Shown here piece by piece: positions 16,301-24,703 of a DNA stretch of 64,000 nt (positions are counted from its first letter, which is position 1; each line of letters starts with the position of its first letter). The notes beneath the pieces were generated by a model. The model did no database searches and was not told where the DNA came from. It worked only from the letters and a program-made list of their open reading frames with translations. Origin of the DNA: WHSW01 sp963846565 (GTDB lineage Bacteria; Actinomycetota; Thermoleophilia; Solirubrobacterales; 70-9); NCBI GenBank assembly GCA_963846565.1, contig CAWJWL010000005.1, positions 1 to 64,000 of the forward strand, read 5' to 3'. The translations under genes were made by a program, and so were the position numbers.

Positions 16301-17601
16301 GCGATCTCGTCGACCAGCTTCGCCAGCTCCGGCCCGCGGGCGCCGAGCTGCCACCGGAGGCCGACCGGGTCGGCGTCGCGGACGTACTCCCGGATCGCCT
16401 CGACCCAGGGCCAGAACGAGGGCGCCCGCTCGCCCTCGTGGCAGCGGCCCCAGACGACCCGGGCACCACGGACGCGGGCGTAGGTCGAGAGCTCCTCGGC
16501 GATCCTGGTCTTACCGATCCCCGGCTCGCCGACGAGGAACAGCATGTTCCCGCGCCCGCCGCGGGCGTCGTCCACCGCCGACATCGTCTGCTCGAGCTCG
16601 CGTTCGCGGCCGATGATCGCTCCCGCCGCCACCGCCTCGGGCTCTTCGCCGGTCGCGTGCTCGCTCGCCGCGGCGCCGGGGTCGGCGGCGATCGCCTCGA
16701 GCGATGCGCGGGCGGCGGCGGCGCTCTCGGGCCGGTCGTCGGGGGACTTCGCGAGCAGCGAGAGAATCAGCCCCTCGAGCGCGGCCGGGGCCTCGGGCGC
16801 GTGGCGGGTGGGCGGCGGCGGCTGTGCGCTGACGTGGCGGGAGATCACCGCGATCGCGTCGTCGCCGGTAAAAGGTGGCTGCCCGGCGACCATCTCGTAG
16901 AGGACGGCACCGAGCGAGTAGAGGTCCGCGCGCGCGTCCGCTCGGCGACCGAGGGCCTGCTCCGGGGGCAGGTAGGCGACGGTTCCGATCAGCGTTCCCT
17001 CACCGGCCTCGCGCGAGCGGCGCTCCGTCGCCGCGAGCCCGAAGTCGCCGAGCCGCGCGCGGCCGTCCTCGCCGATCCAGATGTTCGCCGGCTTCAGGTC
17101 GCGGTGGATGATCCCGTGCCCGTGAGCGTGCTCGAGCGCCCTGCAGACGTCGGTAGCGATCGCGATCGCGCGGTCCGGGTCGAGCCTCCCACGCTCGCTT
17201 TCGGCAAGGAGCGCGTTGACGTCGCCGCCGGGCATGTACTCGCTGACCAAAAACGGAGCCCCGTCGTGTTCGCCCGAGCCGAGCACGGAGACGATCCGCG
17301 GGTGGTGCCCGAGCCGCTCCATCGCCTGCGCCTCGCGCCGCGCCCGCGCCACCGCCGTCTCCCCGATCCCCTCGGTCTCGAAGACGGCGACGGCGACGGC
17401 CTGGTCCCCGCCCTCGCGATCGGTGGCCCGATAGACGCGCTTCCGGCCGCCCCTCCCCAGGAAACCGCTGATCTCGTAGCGGCCGGCGATGACCTGTTGC
17501 TCCTCGGTCTGAGGCGCCGGCTCCCCCTCGAGCCGGGCGCCGCATGAATCGCAGAACTTCGCTCCCTCGCGGTTCTCGTTTCCGCACGAAGGGCAGCGCA
17601 T
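13303..17601 (-). CDS. zinc-ribbon, Ser/Thr kinase-like, AAA ATPase, TPR and class III cyclase fusion protein
   Basis: A 1432-residue signalling protein. A zinc ribbon (C3, C6, C17, C20) is followed by a protein-kinase domain at about 42-300 with LGRGGRKRVY, HRDLKPAN (D168) and DFG (D186). The beta-3 segment AVAVAVFETEG (68-78) lacks the usual ATP-anchoring lysine. A STAND-like ATPase follows, with Walker A GEPGIGKT (358-365) and Walker B VVVLDDLHW. About 500 residues of TPR-like helices come next. Residues 1260-1432 form a class III nucleotide cyclase with metal aspartates D1267 (FSDIENST) and D1311 (SQGDGFM). The protein is cytoplasmic and probably senses a ligand through ATPase/TPR modules and makes cAMP. 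The upstream gene is a divergent cyclophilin. Confidence 0.9.
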   Translation of the reverse strand: MRCPSCGNENREGAKFCDSCGARLEGEPAPQTEEQQVIAGRYEISGFLGRGGRKRVYRATDREGGDQAVAVAVFETEGIGETAVARARREAQAMERLGHHPRIVSVLGSGEHDGAPFLVSEYMPGGDVNALLAESERGRLDPDRAIAIATDVCRALEHAHGHGIIHRDLKPANIWIGEDGRARLGDFGLAATERRSREAGEGTLIGTVAYLPPEQALGRRADARADLYSLGAVLYEMVAGQPPFTGDDAIAVISRHVSAQPPPPTRHAPEAPAALEGLILSLLAKSPDDRPESAAAARASLEAIAADPGAAASEHATGEEPEAVAAGAIIGRERELEQTMSAVDDARGGRGNMLFLVGEPGIGKTRIAEELSTYARVRGARVVWGRCHEGERAPSFWPWVEAIREYVRDADPVGLRWQLGARGPELAKLVDEIAELLGQSAETEIDLDENDRFRLFDAVAGFLTDASRSRPLVVVLDDLHWADPSSLDLLKFTSAQLAASGLLIVGTYRDVELGRHEALSTTLGELAAGDRTRTLRLGGLDSDGVGAIIAASTGSEPSPALVRAVWERTEGNPFFVGEVVRLLLADGDLDSGAAEQAVAIPQGARDAVSRRLETLRPETNEVLVVAAVAGREFEPAVIAAASSQAAAEVTLALSEAIDARIVSERATAPDWLSFAHAIVRETIYAGIEAAERAPLHRRVGEALEGAHAGDLDGFLDDLARHFAEAASDGDPGKAIDYSIRAAELATTRLAHEDAALDYARALELLGDGQRERRLELSLALARSRYLGGRLAEGRAAYETAAAIARDLGDSAALAEAALGMALTAIAGVVDEPLVALLEEALEAVGPQDSAIRVELLGAIAGSLIWSDPQGAARDAGTEALAIARRLGDDNALAVALVVEQFLLSGEPESPRERLANSEELIEVATRCDAPEYVIRGHAYRMHALLELGQVTDGEAAYDSYAEAAKALRQPQHLWHLHVFRAVRLTMEGRFKEAERQADEGWRGGMRAQEPLADQLHALQLAVLRQLQGRLEEALPAVREMARRFPAIRAWQLTLSGFLAELGSVDEARAGFERQAANGFEDVQRDLQWVPSMIRLADTCYWLEDSERAAVLERMLEPYSGHVVVVGRAASCQGPVDLYLGRLALVRGHQGEAIDRFEAAIGLAERIGDRPFALEARYGLGRALAERARPHDRERALAEFTVALDGADAIGMRRLVERALVARLEVQGIGDVDVLTSIEAVVEAVGSERPDLSALAAGDGRVTILFSDIENSTLINERLGDERWLEVLRDHNAIFRHRLGDHGGYEVKSQGDGFMLAFAQPSEALRFAIDVQRDLRESEVAGAERISVRMGMHTGEAIAEEGDLFGRSVVLAARIAAQATGGEILVSEAIQGACEEVEQAEYEFDSGRELELKGLAGTHTVYRAAYDLEASLA

Positions 17602-17638
17602 GGCAGGGTCAGGCTACCTCTCGCTAGTGTCCGGCTCG

Positions 17639-18094
17639 ATGTCTGAAGCGACTCTCCACACCAATGCAGGGGCGATAACCGTCGAGTTCTTCGACGGCGA
17701 TGCGCCGAAGACGGTCGAGAACTTCCGCAAGCTCGCCGAGGACGGGTTCTACGACGGACTCACCTTCCACCGGGTGATCACCGACTTCATGATCCAGGGC
17801 GGCTGCCCCGAGGGCACCGGCACGGGCGGGCCCGGCTACACGTTCGAGGACGAGTTCAACCAGAACAAGATCGTCCGCGGCGCGCTCGCGATGGCGAACG
17901 CCGGGCCGAACACGAACGGCTCGCAGTTCTTCATCGTGACCAAGGACTCCGCCCCCTGGCTCGACGGCAAGCACACCGTCTTCGGCCAGGTCACCGACGG
18001 GATGGATGCGGTCGACGCGATCGAAGGGACCGCGACGGGCCCGGGCGATAAGCCGGTCGAACCCCAGGTGATCGAGCGGGTCGAACTGCGCTAG
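17639..18094 (+). CDS. peptidyl-prolyl cis-trans isomerase, cyclophilin type
   Basis: A 151-residue cytoplasmic cyclophilin. FHRVITDFMIQGGCP carries the catalytic Arg and the core strand. NGSQFFIVT and LDGKHTVFGQV are the other conserved blocks. No signal peptide is present. ATG 17639 is chosen because the domain begins at once (ATLHTNAGAITVEFF). The stop shares the bases CTAG with the stop of the convergent gene at 18091, so the two transcripts overlap. Divergent from the large kinase-cyclase gene. Confidence 0.92.
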   Translation: MSEATLHTNAGAITVEFFDGDAPKTVENFRKLAEDGFYDGLTFHRVITDFMIQGGCPEGTGTGGPGYTFEDEFNQNKIVRGALAMANAGPNTNGSQFFIVTKDSAPWLDGKHTVFGQVTDGMDAVDAIEGTATGPGDKPVEPQVIERVELR

Positions 18095-18612
18095 TCCTTC
18101 GGCGGCTCGATCTGGCCGCCGGAGGTGTCGATGCCGCGCTGCTTCAAGGCGTCGAGGATCTGCTGCTGCATGTCGCCGTAGTCGGCCGGGTTGACCGGCT
18201 GGCCGTTGGCGCCCTCGGCGTCGATTCCGTGCTGCTGCATGATCCCGAGGATCTGCTCGCGCAGCTGCTCGCCCTGCTCAGTGCCGCGGAGGTCGATTGA
18301 CTGGGTGCCTCCCGACTCGACAGTGACCCCGCCGATCGAGTAGCTCCCGTCGGGGTTCTGGGTCACGTTCCCCTGCTCCATCGCCTGCTGGATCATCGGC
18401 CCCAGGCTCGAGAGCGCCTGCAGGCTCTGCATCACGCCGGGGATGTCGCCGAGGTTGCCGTCGAACTGCGGGGTGCCACCCGCGACCTGCCGGCCGACGA
18501 CCGGCTGCCCTTCGCTGGCGGCGAACGACCCGAGCGGCTGGACCTCGGTCTCCGACGCCGGGATCGCACTCTCCCGCTTCGCTCTACGCTTGAAGAAGTC
18601 CCCGAATCCCAC
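18091..18612 (-). CDS. hypothetical protein, Gln/Gly-rich
   Basis: A protein of about 173 residues that I do not recognise. It starts VGFGDFFKRRAKRESAIP, with a basic N-terminus. A Gly/Gln-rich middle includes QALSSLGPMIQQAMEQGNVTQ. The end contains two related segments (QLREQILGIMQQHGID and QQQILDALKQRGID), about 40 residues apart, that look like an internal duplication. The GTG at 18612 is proposed; the open frame upstream runs through the 47-bp dispersed repeat and is probably not translated. A T8 run (minus strand) lies just ahead of the start. No signal peptide or membrane helix. Confidence 0.5.
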   Translation of the reverse strand: MGFGDFFKRRAKRESAIPASETEVQPLGSFAASEGQPVVGRQVAGGTPQFDGNLGDIPGVMQSLQALSSLGPMIQQAMEQGNVTQNPDGSYSIGGVTVESGGTQSIDLRGTEQGEQLREQILGIMQQHGIDAEGANGQPVNPADYGDMQQQILDALKQRGIDTSGGQIEPPKD

Positions 18613-18671
18613 TTCAAAAAAAATTCTACTCCCCGCCGGCGCTACCAACGCCTGACCCGGCCGCCCTCCGG

Positions 18672-18718
18672 CTGACCCGAAAATGGCGGACGCGAAGCGG
18701 AGCACATTTTCGGAACGT
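18672..18718 (-). repeat. 47-bp dispersed intergenic element, copy 2
   Basis: Second copy of the element at 13260-13306, in inverse orientation and again just after a stop codon (that of the zinc peptidase gene, 7 bases away). The arms CCGAAAATG and CATTTTCGG pair perfectly over 9 bp around a 19-base loop. Orientation relative to the preceding gene is the same in both copies. Confidence 0.7.
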
Positions 18719-18725
18719 TCGGTAT

Positions 18726-19652
18726 TCAGAGGTCGTTCGTAGTGAACGTGTCGCACTCACCGGGATCGCCGCCCTCGTACCCGGCCTCGAACCAGCGCCG
18801 TCGCTGCTCGGAGGTGCCGTGCGTGAAGGAATCCGGGTTGACGTCGCCACCCGCCTGCTCCTGAAGGCGGTCGTCGCCGACCGCCTCCGATGCGGCGAAT
18901 GCCTCGTCGAGGTCGCCCTGCTCGAGCTGGTCGAAGACGGTGCTCGCCCAGATGCCCGAGTAGCAGTCGGCCTGCAGCTCGAGCCGGACCGAGAGCTCAT
19001 TCGCATCATCGGGGTTATCGCGCTCGAGCTCGGCGACCTCCGCGTTGGTGCCGAGCAGGTTCTGGATGTGATGGCCGACCTCGTGCGCGATCACGTAGGC
19101 CCACGCGAAGTCCCCGGGCGCGTTGAGCTGCCGTCGCATCGCCTCGTAGAAGCTCAGGTCGAGGTAGACGCGCTGATCCGCCGGGCAATAGAACGGCCCG
19201 ACGGCGGAGGTGGCGCTCCCGCAGCCCCCGGTCCGCACGGCCTGTGAGTACAGGACGAGCTGCGCGCGCTCGTACTCCCGCCCCTGCTGTTGGAAGATCT
19301 CCGTCCACGTGTCCTGGGCGTCGGTGACCACGTAGGCCGAGAAGTCGCGCAGCTCGCGATCGGGATCCTGATCCTCGGGGAGCGGCGCCGGGTCCTCCGC
19401 GCCGGGAGCCGGGGAGCCGCCGCCCAGCACGTCGTCGATCGAGAAGCCGCTCCCGCTGTCGCCGCCCCCGCCGAACACCTGGATCGCGATCACGACGAGG
19501 AGCACGACCACGCCGGCGCCGCCGCCGAGGCCGGCGACCGAACCTGGGATCGGCAGGCCGCCCGCGCCGCCGCCCCCGCGGCCGGGCGGGGACGCGCCGC
19601 GAATGTCGACCACGTCATCGCTCTTGCGGGCTTTCTTGCGGCTCCACTTCAC
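18726..19652 (-). CDS. membrane-anchored neutral zinc metallopeptidase (YpfJ family)
   Basis: About 308 residues. A basic start (KWSRKKARKSDDVVDIRG) precedes a glycine-rich linker and one hydrophobic helix (VVVLLVVIAIQVFG), so the catalytic part is probably outside the membrane. The zinc motif is HEVGHHIQ, with a further Glu in ELQADCYSG, as in the neutral zinc metallopeptidase family of YpfJ. PFYCPADQRVYLDLSFY is another family block. GTG 19652 is preferred because KWxxRxxSDNVxDxRG is the family start; a TTG six codons upstream is the alternative. Confidence 0.8.
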   Translation of the reverse strand: MKWSRKKARKSDDVVDIRGASPPGRGGGGAGGLPIPGSVAGLGGGAGVVVLLVVIAIQVFGGGGDSGSGFSIDDVLGGGSPAPGAEDPAPLPEDQDPDRELRDFSAYVVTDAQDTWTEIFQQQGREYERAQLVLYSQAVRTGGCGSATSAVGPFYCPADQRVYLDLSFYEAMRRQLNAPGDFAWAYVIAHEVGHHIQNLLGTNAEVAELERDNPDDANELSVRLELQADCYSGIWASTVFDQLEQGDLDEAFAASEAVGDDRLQEQAGGDVNPDSFTHGTSEQRRRWFEAGYEGGDPGECDTFTTNDL

Positions 19653-19743
19653 GGCCCGCAACTCTGACAACGTTTGGCAGGGAATGGCCCCGCGGATGCG
19701 GTAATTCGGCTTCAGAAGGTCGAAGGCGGGATACCCTCAGCGT

Positions 19744-21277
19744 GTGACCGGGGGTAACGCAGCCCGCGCGCACCCCCTTCAGGCAGAGGGATTGCGCGCC
19801 GATGAAGCGACGGTGGAGGAGGATCCCTGGCGGCTGCTCGACGACGTCCCCGACGTCGTCTCCCGGCTCTCGGCCGACGGCCGGTTTCTCTACGCGAGCG
19901 CCGCCGCCGAGACACTCTTTGGCCGCCCCCCCGAGGAGCTCATCGGCACGGTCGCGATCGACCTGCTCGAAACCGTCGACCGCGGCGAGGCCCACACGCT
20001 CCTGCGAGAGATGGCCGCCGGTGAGCGCGACCAGATTCGCCTGCTGAGCCGTGTCGCGCGCCCGGACGGGACCTTGACCTGGGTGGAGTCGACCGCGTCC
20101 GCCATTCTCGATGCCGCGACGGGCGAGCGCACGAGTCGTGCTCGTCAGCCGTGCCGCGGACGAGGCGGTCGGCGCCGAGCGCGCCCTGGCCCGCCTCGAG
20201 GGTCGATTCCGGGAACTGGTGGAGTGGATTCCGGCGGTGGTCTACGAGGCGGAGCCGGGCGAGGATGGCGAGTTCCTCTACATCAGCCCTCAGGTCGAGC
20301 AGCTACTGGGCTACAGCGCCGACGAGTGGATGGCAGACCCGCTCCTGTGGAACAAATGCCTCCATCCCGACGACCACGACTGGGTCGTCGCACGCGAGAT
20401 GGAGCAGGCGCGCGAGTCCACGGAGGGCGGCGACCGGATGATCGCTTCCGATTACCGGATGATCCGCCGCGACGGAGGCGTGATCCACGTCCGCGACACA
20501 GCCCGGATCACCGGGACCGCACAGCAGCGCTACTGGCGCGGGGTCATGGTCGACGTCTCGCGCGAGCGCTCGGCTGAGCTCACCCTGCAGGAGGCGCACG
20601 ACAGCTACCGGCACATGGTCGACGGCCTGCCCGCCTCCGTCTACCGAGCTGAAACGGGGCACAACGGTCCCTGGGTCTTCGTCTCCTCGCAGATCGAGCG
20701 CCTGCTGGGCTACAGCCCCGCCGAAGTGCTCGCCGATCCCACGCTCTGGGCGGCGAGCCTCCACGCCGACGACCGGGCGCGGGTCGAACGCGACGAGGCG
20801 GCGCTCGTCGATCTCCCCCCGGGAAGCCAGTACGTGAACGAGTATCGGATGCGCACACGGACCGGGCGGATGATCTGGGTCCGCGACCGCGCGGTGCTGA
20901 CCGAGCAGGAGGACGGACGCCTGATGATGGACGGCCTACTCGTCGACATCACGGCCGAGCACCACAGCGAGGCTCCGGCCGGGGCGTCGGCCGACATCTA
21001 CCGCCTCGCGTGCGGTGACTGCGGCGGCGCATGGCCGGCGGAGCGACTCGAGCCGTGCCCGGAGTGCGGCGGGATCAACGTCGACGGCGTGTCCTTGAAC
21101 GCAACCCTCGGCGAGCTCGCGGAGTCGCGGCGCCAGGTCGAGGGTCTGCTGGACGGGATCCACCGCCACCTCGAGGCCCTGGGAACGAACCTGCGCTCGG
21201 TCTCCGATCAGCTCACGCTCAAGCCGGGCGAGCCGGAGATCCAGGGCGGGCCGCCCGCGGACGAGGACGAGACCTAG
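19744..21277 (+). pseudogene. multi-PAS-domain signalling protein, frameshifted
   Basis: Two overlapping frames together give one protein of about 510 residues. Frame one (from GTG 19744) holds PAS domain 1 (VVSRLSADGRFLYASAAAE) and breaks at about 20131 near GERT. The +1 frame continues with RVVLVSRAADEAVGAERALA, the expected end of that PAS domain. Then come PAS 2 (VYEAEPGEDGEFLYISPQ), PAS 3 (VYRAETGHNGPWVFVSSQ), a CxxC pair (CGDCGG, CPECGG) and a C-terminal helix. There is no kinase, cyclase or diguanylate cyclase output domain. One extra base explains the break; it may be a real mutation or a sequence error. Confidence 0.6.
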
Positions 21278-21309
21278 ACCCAATCTCGGGCGCGGATAGT
21301 CTTGGCGCG

Positions 21310-21600
21310 ATGGGCCTGCGAGATCGGTGGAAGCGCGCCTGGAACGCCACGGCCGGGGAGCGCCGGCCGGACGGGCTCGATGAGCTCAGAGTCGGTCACG
21401 CAGCCTTCGACGAGTGGGACGTCGTCCAGGACTTCGGTGACCTCGAGACAGCTCGCGCGTTCCGCCAGTCGCTCACCGAGCGCGGCGTGGAGGCGGTGCT
21501 CACGGCGGACTGGGCGCTCGACGAGTTCGGTCGTGGCGACATCGCGCTGCGGGTTCCACCCGGCCTCGGGATCGAGGCGGAGGAACTACTCGACGAATGA
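21310..21600 (+). CDS. hypothetical protein, DUF2007-like size
   Basis: A 96-residue soluble protein. The C-terminal part (VVQDFGDLETARAFRQSLTE, then GVEAVLTADWALDEFGRGDIAL, ending AEELLDE) resembles small domains that sense or bind proteins by a beta-alpha-beta fold, as in DUF2007-type proteins; the match is weak. ATG 21310 follows the PAS gene stop by 32 bases on the same strand, so it may be co-transcribed with it. Function unknown. Confidence 0.5.
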   Translation: MGLRDRWKRAWNATAGERRPDGLDELRVGHAAFDEWDVVQDFGDLETARAFRQSLTERGVEAVLTADWALDEFGRGDIALRVPPGLGIEAEELLDE

Positions 21601-21660
21601 CGAACGTTCCGCCCGCCTCCTCGGCTACGCCTGCGGGGGCGGCCGGGTCTCAGCCGGGGA

Positions 21661-22722
21661 CTAGAAGGCTGCGGTCGAGGGGGCCGGTGCGGCCGTGCGG
21701 CGGGCGCGGAGCTGGGCCCAGGTGAGGAGCTGGCCCGTGTCCGGGTCGATCAGCTTGAGGCGGACCGTCTTCGCGCCCTCCCACGGAGTGAGGATGGGGA
21801 CCTCGCGGAAGATCTCCAGGTCGTTGTGGGCGCGCTCGAGGTTGTAGTTCGGCACCCGCGAGCTCAGATGGTGGACGTGGTGGAGCCCGATGTTGCCGGT
21901 GAAGAACTGGAACACCCTCGGCAGCTTCAGGTAGGAGCTGCCGTGGAGTGCCGCCTCGGCGTAGCTCCAGCGGTCGTTGTGCTCCCAGTAGACGTCCTCG
22001 AACTGGTGCTGGACGTAGAAGAGCCAGACGCCGGCGGTCCCGGCGATCATCGCGGCCGGCATCTGCACCGCGGCCCAGGCACCGAAGCCGAGGAAGTACC
22101 AGATGGCGCCGAGGGCAACGGCGAGGCCGGCGTTCGTGAGCAGGACGCTGCGCAGCTGCTTCTTGCGCATCTTCCGGTTCCAGATCCGCGGTCCGATCAT
22201 CAGCGACCAGAGCGGGCCGAGCGTGAACATCACGAACGGGCTGCGAAAGAGGCGGTAGCCGAGCTTGCCCTTCCATGAGGCGGACAGGTACTCGTCCACC
22301 GTCCACGTGGGGACGTCACCTTCGCCGCGGCGGTCGAGGTCGCCGGCGCTGCCGTGATGGAGGGCGTGGTTGTAGCGCCAGTTGTAGAAGGCCTGGAAGG
22401 TGAGGAACGCGGTAAACCGGCCAACCCAGAGGTTTGCGCGCTTCGAGTTGAAGAACGAGCCGTGGCCGCAATCGTGAAAGACGATGAAGGTGCGCAAAAG
22501 GAAGCCTGCGGAGAGGACCGAGAGCCCGATCGAGAGCCAGATCGAGACGTCCATGTAAACGTAGGCGGCGATCGTCAGGAGGAGATAGGGGACCACCGAC
22601 GTGGCGAGTTCGAGCAGGCTGCGCGAGAGCGAGGAGCGCTCGTAAGGAAGGATCGCCTCCCGCCAGGCGAACTCCTTCGCGCGATCGCTCGAAGGTGCGG
22701 TTGTCGTGGCCGTTTCGCTCAT
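21661..22722 (-). CDS. membrane fatty acid desaturase (delta-12/omega-6 type)
   Basis: A 353-residue integral membrane di-iron enzyme. Three histidine boxes are intact: HDCGHGS (83-89), HALHH (119-123) and HHVHH near residue 280. Four or more hydrophobic segments flank them. The spacing and motifs match acyl-lipid or acyl-CoA delta-12-type desaturases, which insert a cis double bond using oxygen and electrons from a ferredoxin-type partner. No partner is adjacent. The upstream region contains TGTAAAGTG (minus strand, 22791-22799), also found in the alkB promoter. Confidence 0.88.
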   Translation of the reverse strand: MSETATTTAPSSDRAKEFAWREAILPYERSSLSRSLLELATSVVPYLLLTIAAYVYMDVSIWLSIGLSVLSAGFLLRTFIVFHDCGHGSFFNSKRANLWVGRFTAFLTFQAFYNWRYNHALHHGSAGDLDRRGEGDVPTWTVDEYLSASWKGKLGYRLFRSPFVMFTLGPLWSLMIGPRIWNRKMRKKQLRSVLLTNAGLAVALGAIWYFLGFGAWAAVQMPAAMIAGTAGVWLFYVQHQFEDVYWEHNDRWSYAEAALHGSSYLKLPRVFQFFTGNIGLHHVHHLSSRVPNYNLERAHNDLEIFREVPILTPWEGAKTVRLKLIDPDTGQLLTWAQLRARRTAAPAPSTAAF

Positions 22723-22911
22723 CCCGCTCCGTTCCAGTCGTACGCCAACGTCGACCCAGCCCCCGATTCCCCCCTTGCCCTCCGAGCGCCCACTTTACAC
22801 GCTCGGCCTCGATTCGTATTCGGGTTCCCTAATAAGTTCTTGAAGATTCTGGAGCCCGCCGGACGTCGTCGTCGACGATCGCGGGGGGTGCCAGAGCGAT
22901 AGCGTGACGAT

Positions 22912-23778
22912 GTGCCCTCGCCGCTGCTCGCCGTCGACGCGCCCTCGCTGATGTACCGCGCGTTCTTTGCGCTCCCGGACTCGATCAAGGGCACGGACGG
23001 GAGGCCGGTCAACGCGCTGCTCGGCGTTTCGAACCTGCTCCTGCTCGAGCTCGAGCGCCACACGCCGCGAGCCGTGATCCTCTGCTTCGGCGCCGAGGCG
23101 GCCACCTACCGCGTCGAGCTGCTCGAGCGCTACCACGCCGATCGCCCCGAGATGCCCGAGAAGCTCGTCGGCCAGTGGGAGGACGCCGCCGACTACTTCA
23201 GCGCCTTTGGATGGACGGTGGCCTCGGACGAGACGCTCGAGGCCGACGATCTGCTCGGGACCCTGGCGAAGCTCGAGGAGAAGGCCGGCGGCGAGGCCCT
23301 GCTCTACACGGGCGATCGCGACATGTTCCAGTGCACCTCGGGCTCGGTGAAGGTCCTCTACCCGCAGGCGGGCGGCCGCGGCGCCGAGGTCATCGGGCCG
23401 AAGGAGGTGAAGCGGCGCTACGGGATCGGCCCCGAGTTGGTGACGGACTTCATCGCCCTGCGCGGCGATCCCTCGGATGGGATCCCGGGCGCGAAGGGAG
23501 TCGGGGAGAAAGGCGCAGCGGAGCTCCTACGCGAGCACGGTTCGCTCGAAGGCGTGCTCGAGAACGCGCTCGCGATCACGAAGCCGAAGCTGCGCGCGAA
23601 CCTGATGGAACAGCGCGAGGAGCTGCTCGAGTTCAAGCGGATCGCGACCCTCCAGGACGCGCCGGTCAAGCGGCCGCGTGACAAGAAGACGAACTTCAAG
23701 GGCGGCGCGAAGGCCGCCCGCGAGCGCGGGATGAACCGGCTCGCCGACCGACTCGAGGAGATGGCGAAGAATGGGTGA
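22912..23778 (+). CDS. 5'-3' exonuclease (PolA N-terminal domain / FEN-like)
   Basis: A 288-residue stand-alone flap nuclease. It has the start LLAVDAPSLMYRAFFALP and the metal-binding acidic clusters SDETLEADDLL and YTGDRDMFQ. The helix-hairpin-helix ALRGDPSDGIPGAKGVGEKGA binds DNA. This corresponds to the 5'-3' exonuclease domain of DNA polymerase I without the polymerase, as in many actinobacteria. It would remove RNA primers or flaps. GTG 22912 starts the conserved N-terminus; the overlapping ATG at 22910 is in another frame. Its end overlaps the crotonase start by 8 bases, so translation is coupled. Confidence 0.88.
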   Translation: MPSPLLAVDAPSLMYRAFFALPDSIKGTDGRPVNALLGVSNLLLLELERHTPRAVILCFGAEAATYRVELLERYHADRPEMPEKLVGQWEDAADYFSAFGWTVASDETLEADDLLGTLAKLEEKAGGEALLYTGDRDMFQCTSGSVKVLYPQAGGRGAEVIGPKEVKRRYGIGPELVTDFIALRGDPSDGIPGAKGVGEKGAAELLREHGSLEGVLENALAITKPKLRANLMEQREELLEFKRIATLQDAPVKRPRDKKTNFKGGAKAARERGMNRLADRLEEMAKNG

Positions 23779-24703
23779 AGTATCGATCGAGGAGCGGGAA
23801 GAGGGCGTTGTCGTGGCGACGATCTCGAATCCCCCGCACGCGCTCATGGACGATGCGATCGTCGAGGACCTCGAGCGGCTCGCGATCCGAGCCCAGGAGG
23901 ATCCGGGGCTCAAGGGGGTCGTGCTCACCGGGGCGCACCCGGAGCGCTTCGTCGCCCATTACGACGTCGGCGAGCTGCTCGAGGCCGCGAACGCCTCCCC
24001 GCACGTCAGCGCGCGGACGGCGCTCAACGCACTGCGCGCGGTCAAGGGCGTGCGAAGGGTTCCGGGCGGGAAGGCCGCCCTCGACCGCAGTCCCGGCGCC
24101 GGTCTCTCCGCGGTCGAGCGCTTCGGCGAGGTCTTTCTGCGCTTCAACTCCGCCGGCGCCGTCGTCGTCGCCGCGATCAACGGCTCGGCGATGGGCGGTG
24201 GATGCGAGCTCTCGCTCGCCTGCGACTTCCGGGTGATGGCGGAGGGGCCGTTCAAGATCGGGCAGCCGGAGATCCTCTTCGGGTTCCCGCCCGGCGGCGG
24301 CGGGACGCAGCGGCTGGCGCGGATGCTGGGCTCGACCGCGGCGCTGCGGCTCTGCCTCGAGGGCGGGCCGCTCGACCCCGCCGAGGCGGCCGAGCTCGGC
24401 ATCGTCGATGAGGTCGTCGCCCCGGATGCGGTCCTCGACCATGCGCTCGCGCTCGCGACGCGCCTCGGCAGGCGGCCGAAGGAGGGCATCGCCGGGACCA
24501 AGCGGGCGGTCTACTTCGGCGCCGGCCTCTCCCTCGACGCGGGCCTGCGGCTCGAGCGGGCCGAGCTGATGGCGGCGATCACGACGGAGGAGTCGAAGCT
24601 CGCAATGGCCGCCTACGTCGAGCGCCTCGAGCGCACAGGCGAGCTACCCGGCTACGACCCGGAGGTCATGGTCGAGACCTTGGAGCGCGGCTACTTCGCT
24701 TGA
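23771..24703 (+). CDS. enoyl-CoA hydratase/isomerase family protein
   Basis: A 310-residue crotonase-fold enzyme. The second oxyanion region is clear: INGSAMGGGCELSLACDFRV. PFKIGQPEILFGFPPGGGGT follows, so both catalytic-type glutamates (after GGGC and in QPEI) are present. The first oxyanion segment is unusual (RFVAHYDVGELL in place of the common AGADL form). An extra stretch of roughly 25 residues lies between it and the core. The C-terminal trimerisation helices are complete. It would act on acyl-CoA thioesters, and the adjacent alkB gene suggests a link to oxidation of alkane-derived fatty acids. Translationally coupled to the exonuclease gene. Confidence 0.8.
   Translation: MGEVSIEEREEGVVVATISNPPHALMDDAIVEDLERLAIRAQEDPGLKGVVLTGAHPERFVAHYDVGELLEAANASPHVSARTALNALRAVKGVRRVPGGKAALDRSPGAGLSAVERFGEVFLRFNSAGAVVVAAINGSAMGGGCELSLACDFRVMAEGPFKIGQPEILFGFPPGGGGTQRLARMLGSTAALRLCLEGGPLDPAEAAELGIVDEVVAPDAVLDHALALATRLGRRPKEGIAGTKRAVYFGAGLSLDAGLRLERAELMAAITTEESKLAMAAYVERLERTGELPGYDPEVMVETLERGYFA

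Noticed and set aside
15349..17547. A 732-codon open frame antisense to the kinase-cyclase gene
   Set aside because: It is a shadow frame: composition is Arg/Gly/Asp/Val-rich with no domain, and the opposite strand has five clear domains. Long antisense frames are expected in GC-rich genes.
21601..21660. Possible terminator between the 96-residue protein gene and the desaturase gene
   Set aside because: The best stem needs a bulge and has no T-run; evidence is too weak to list.
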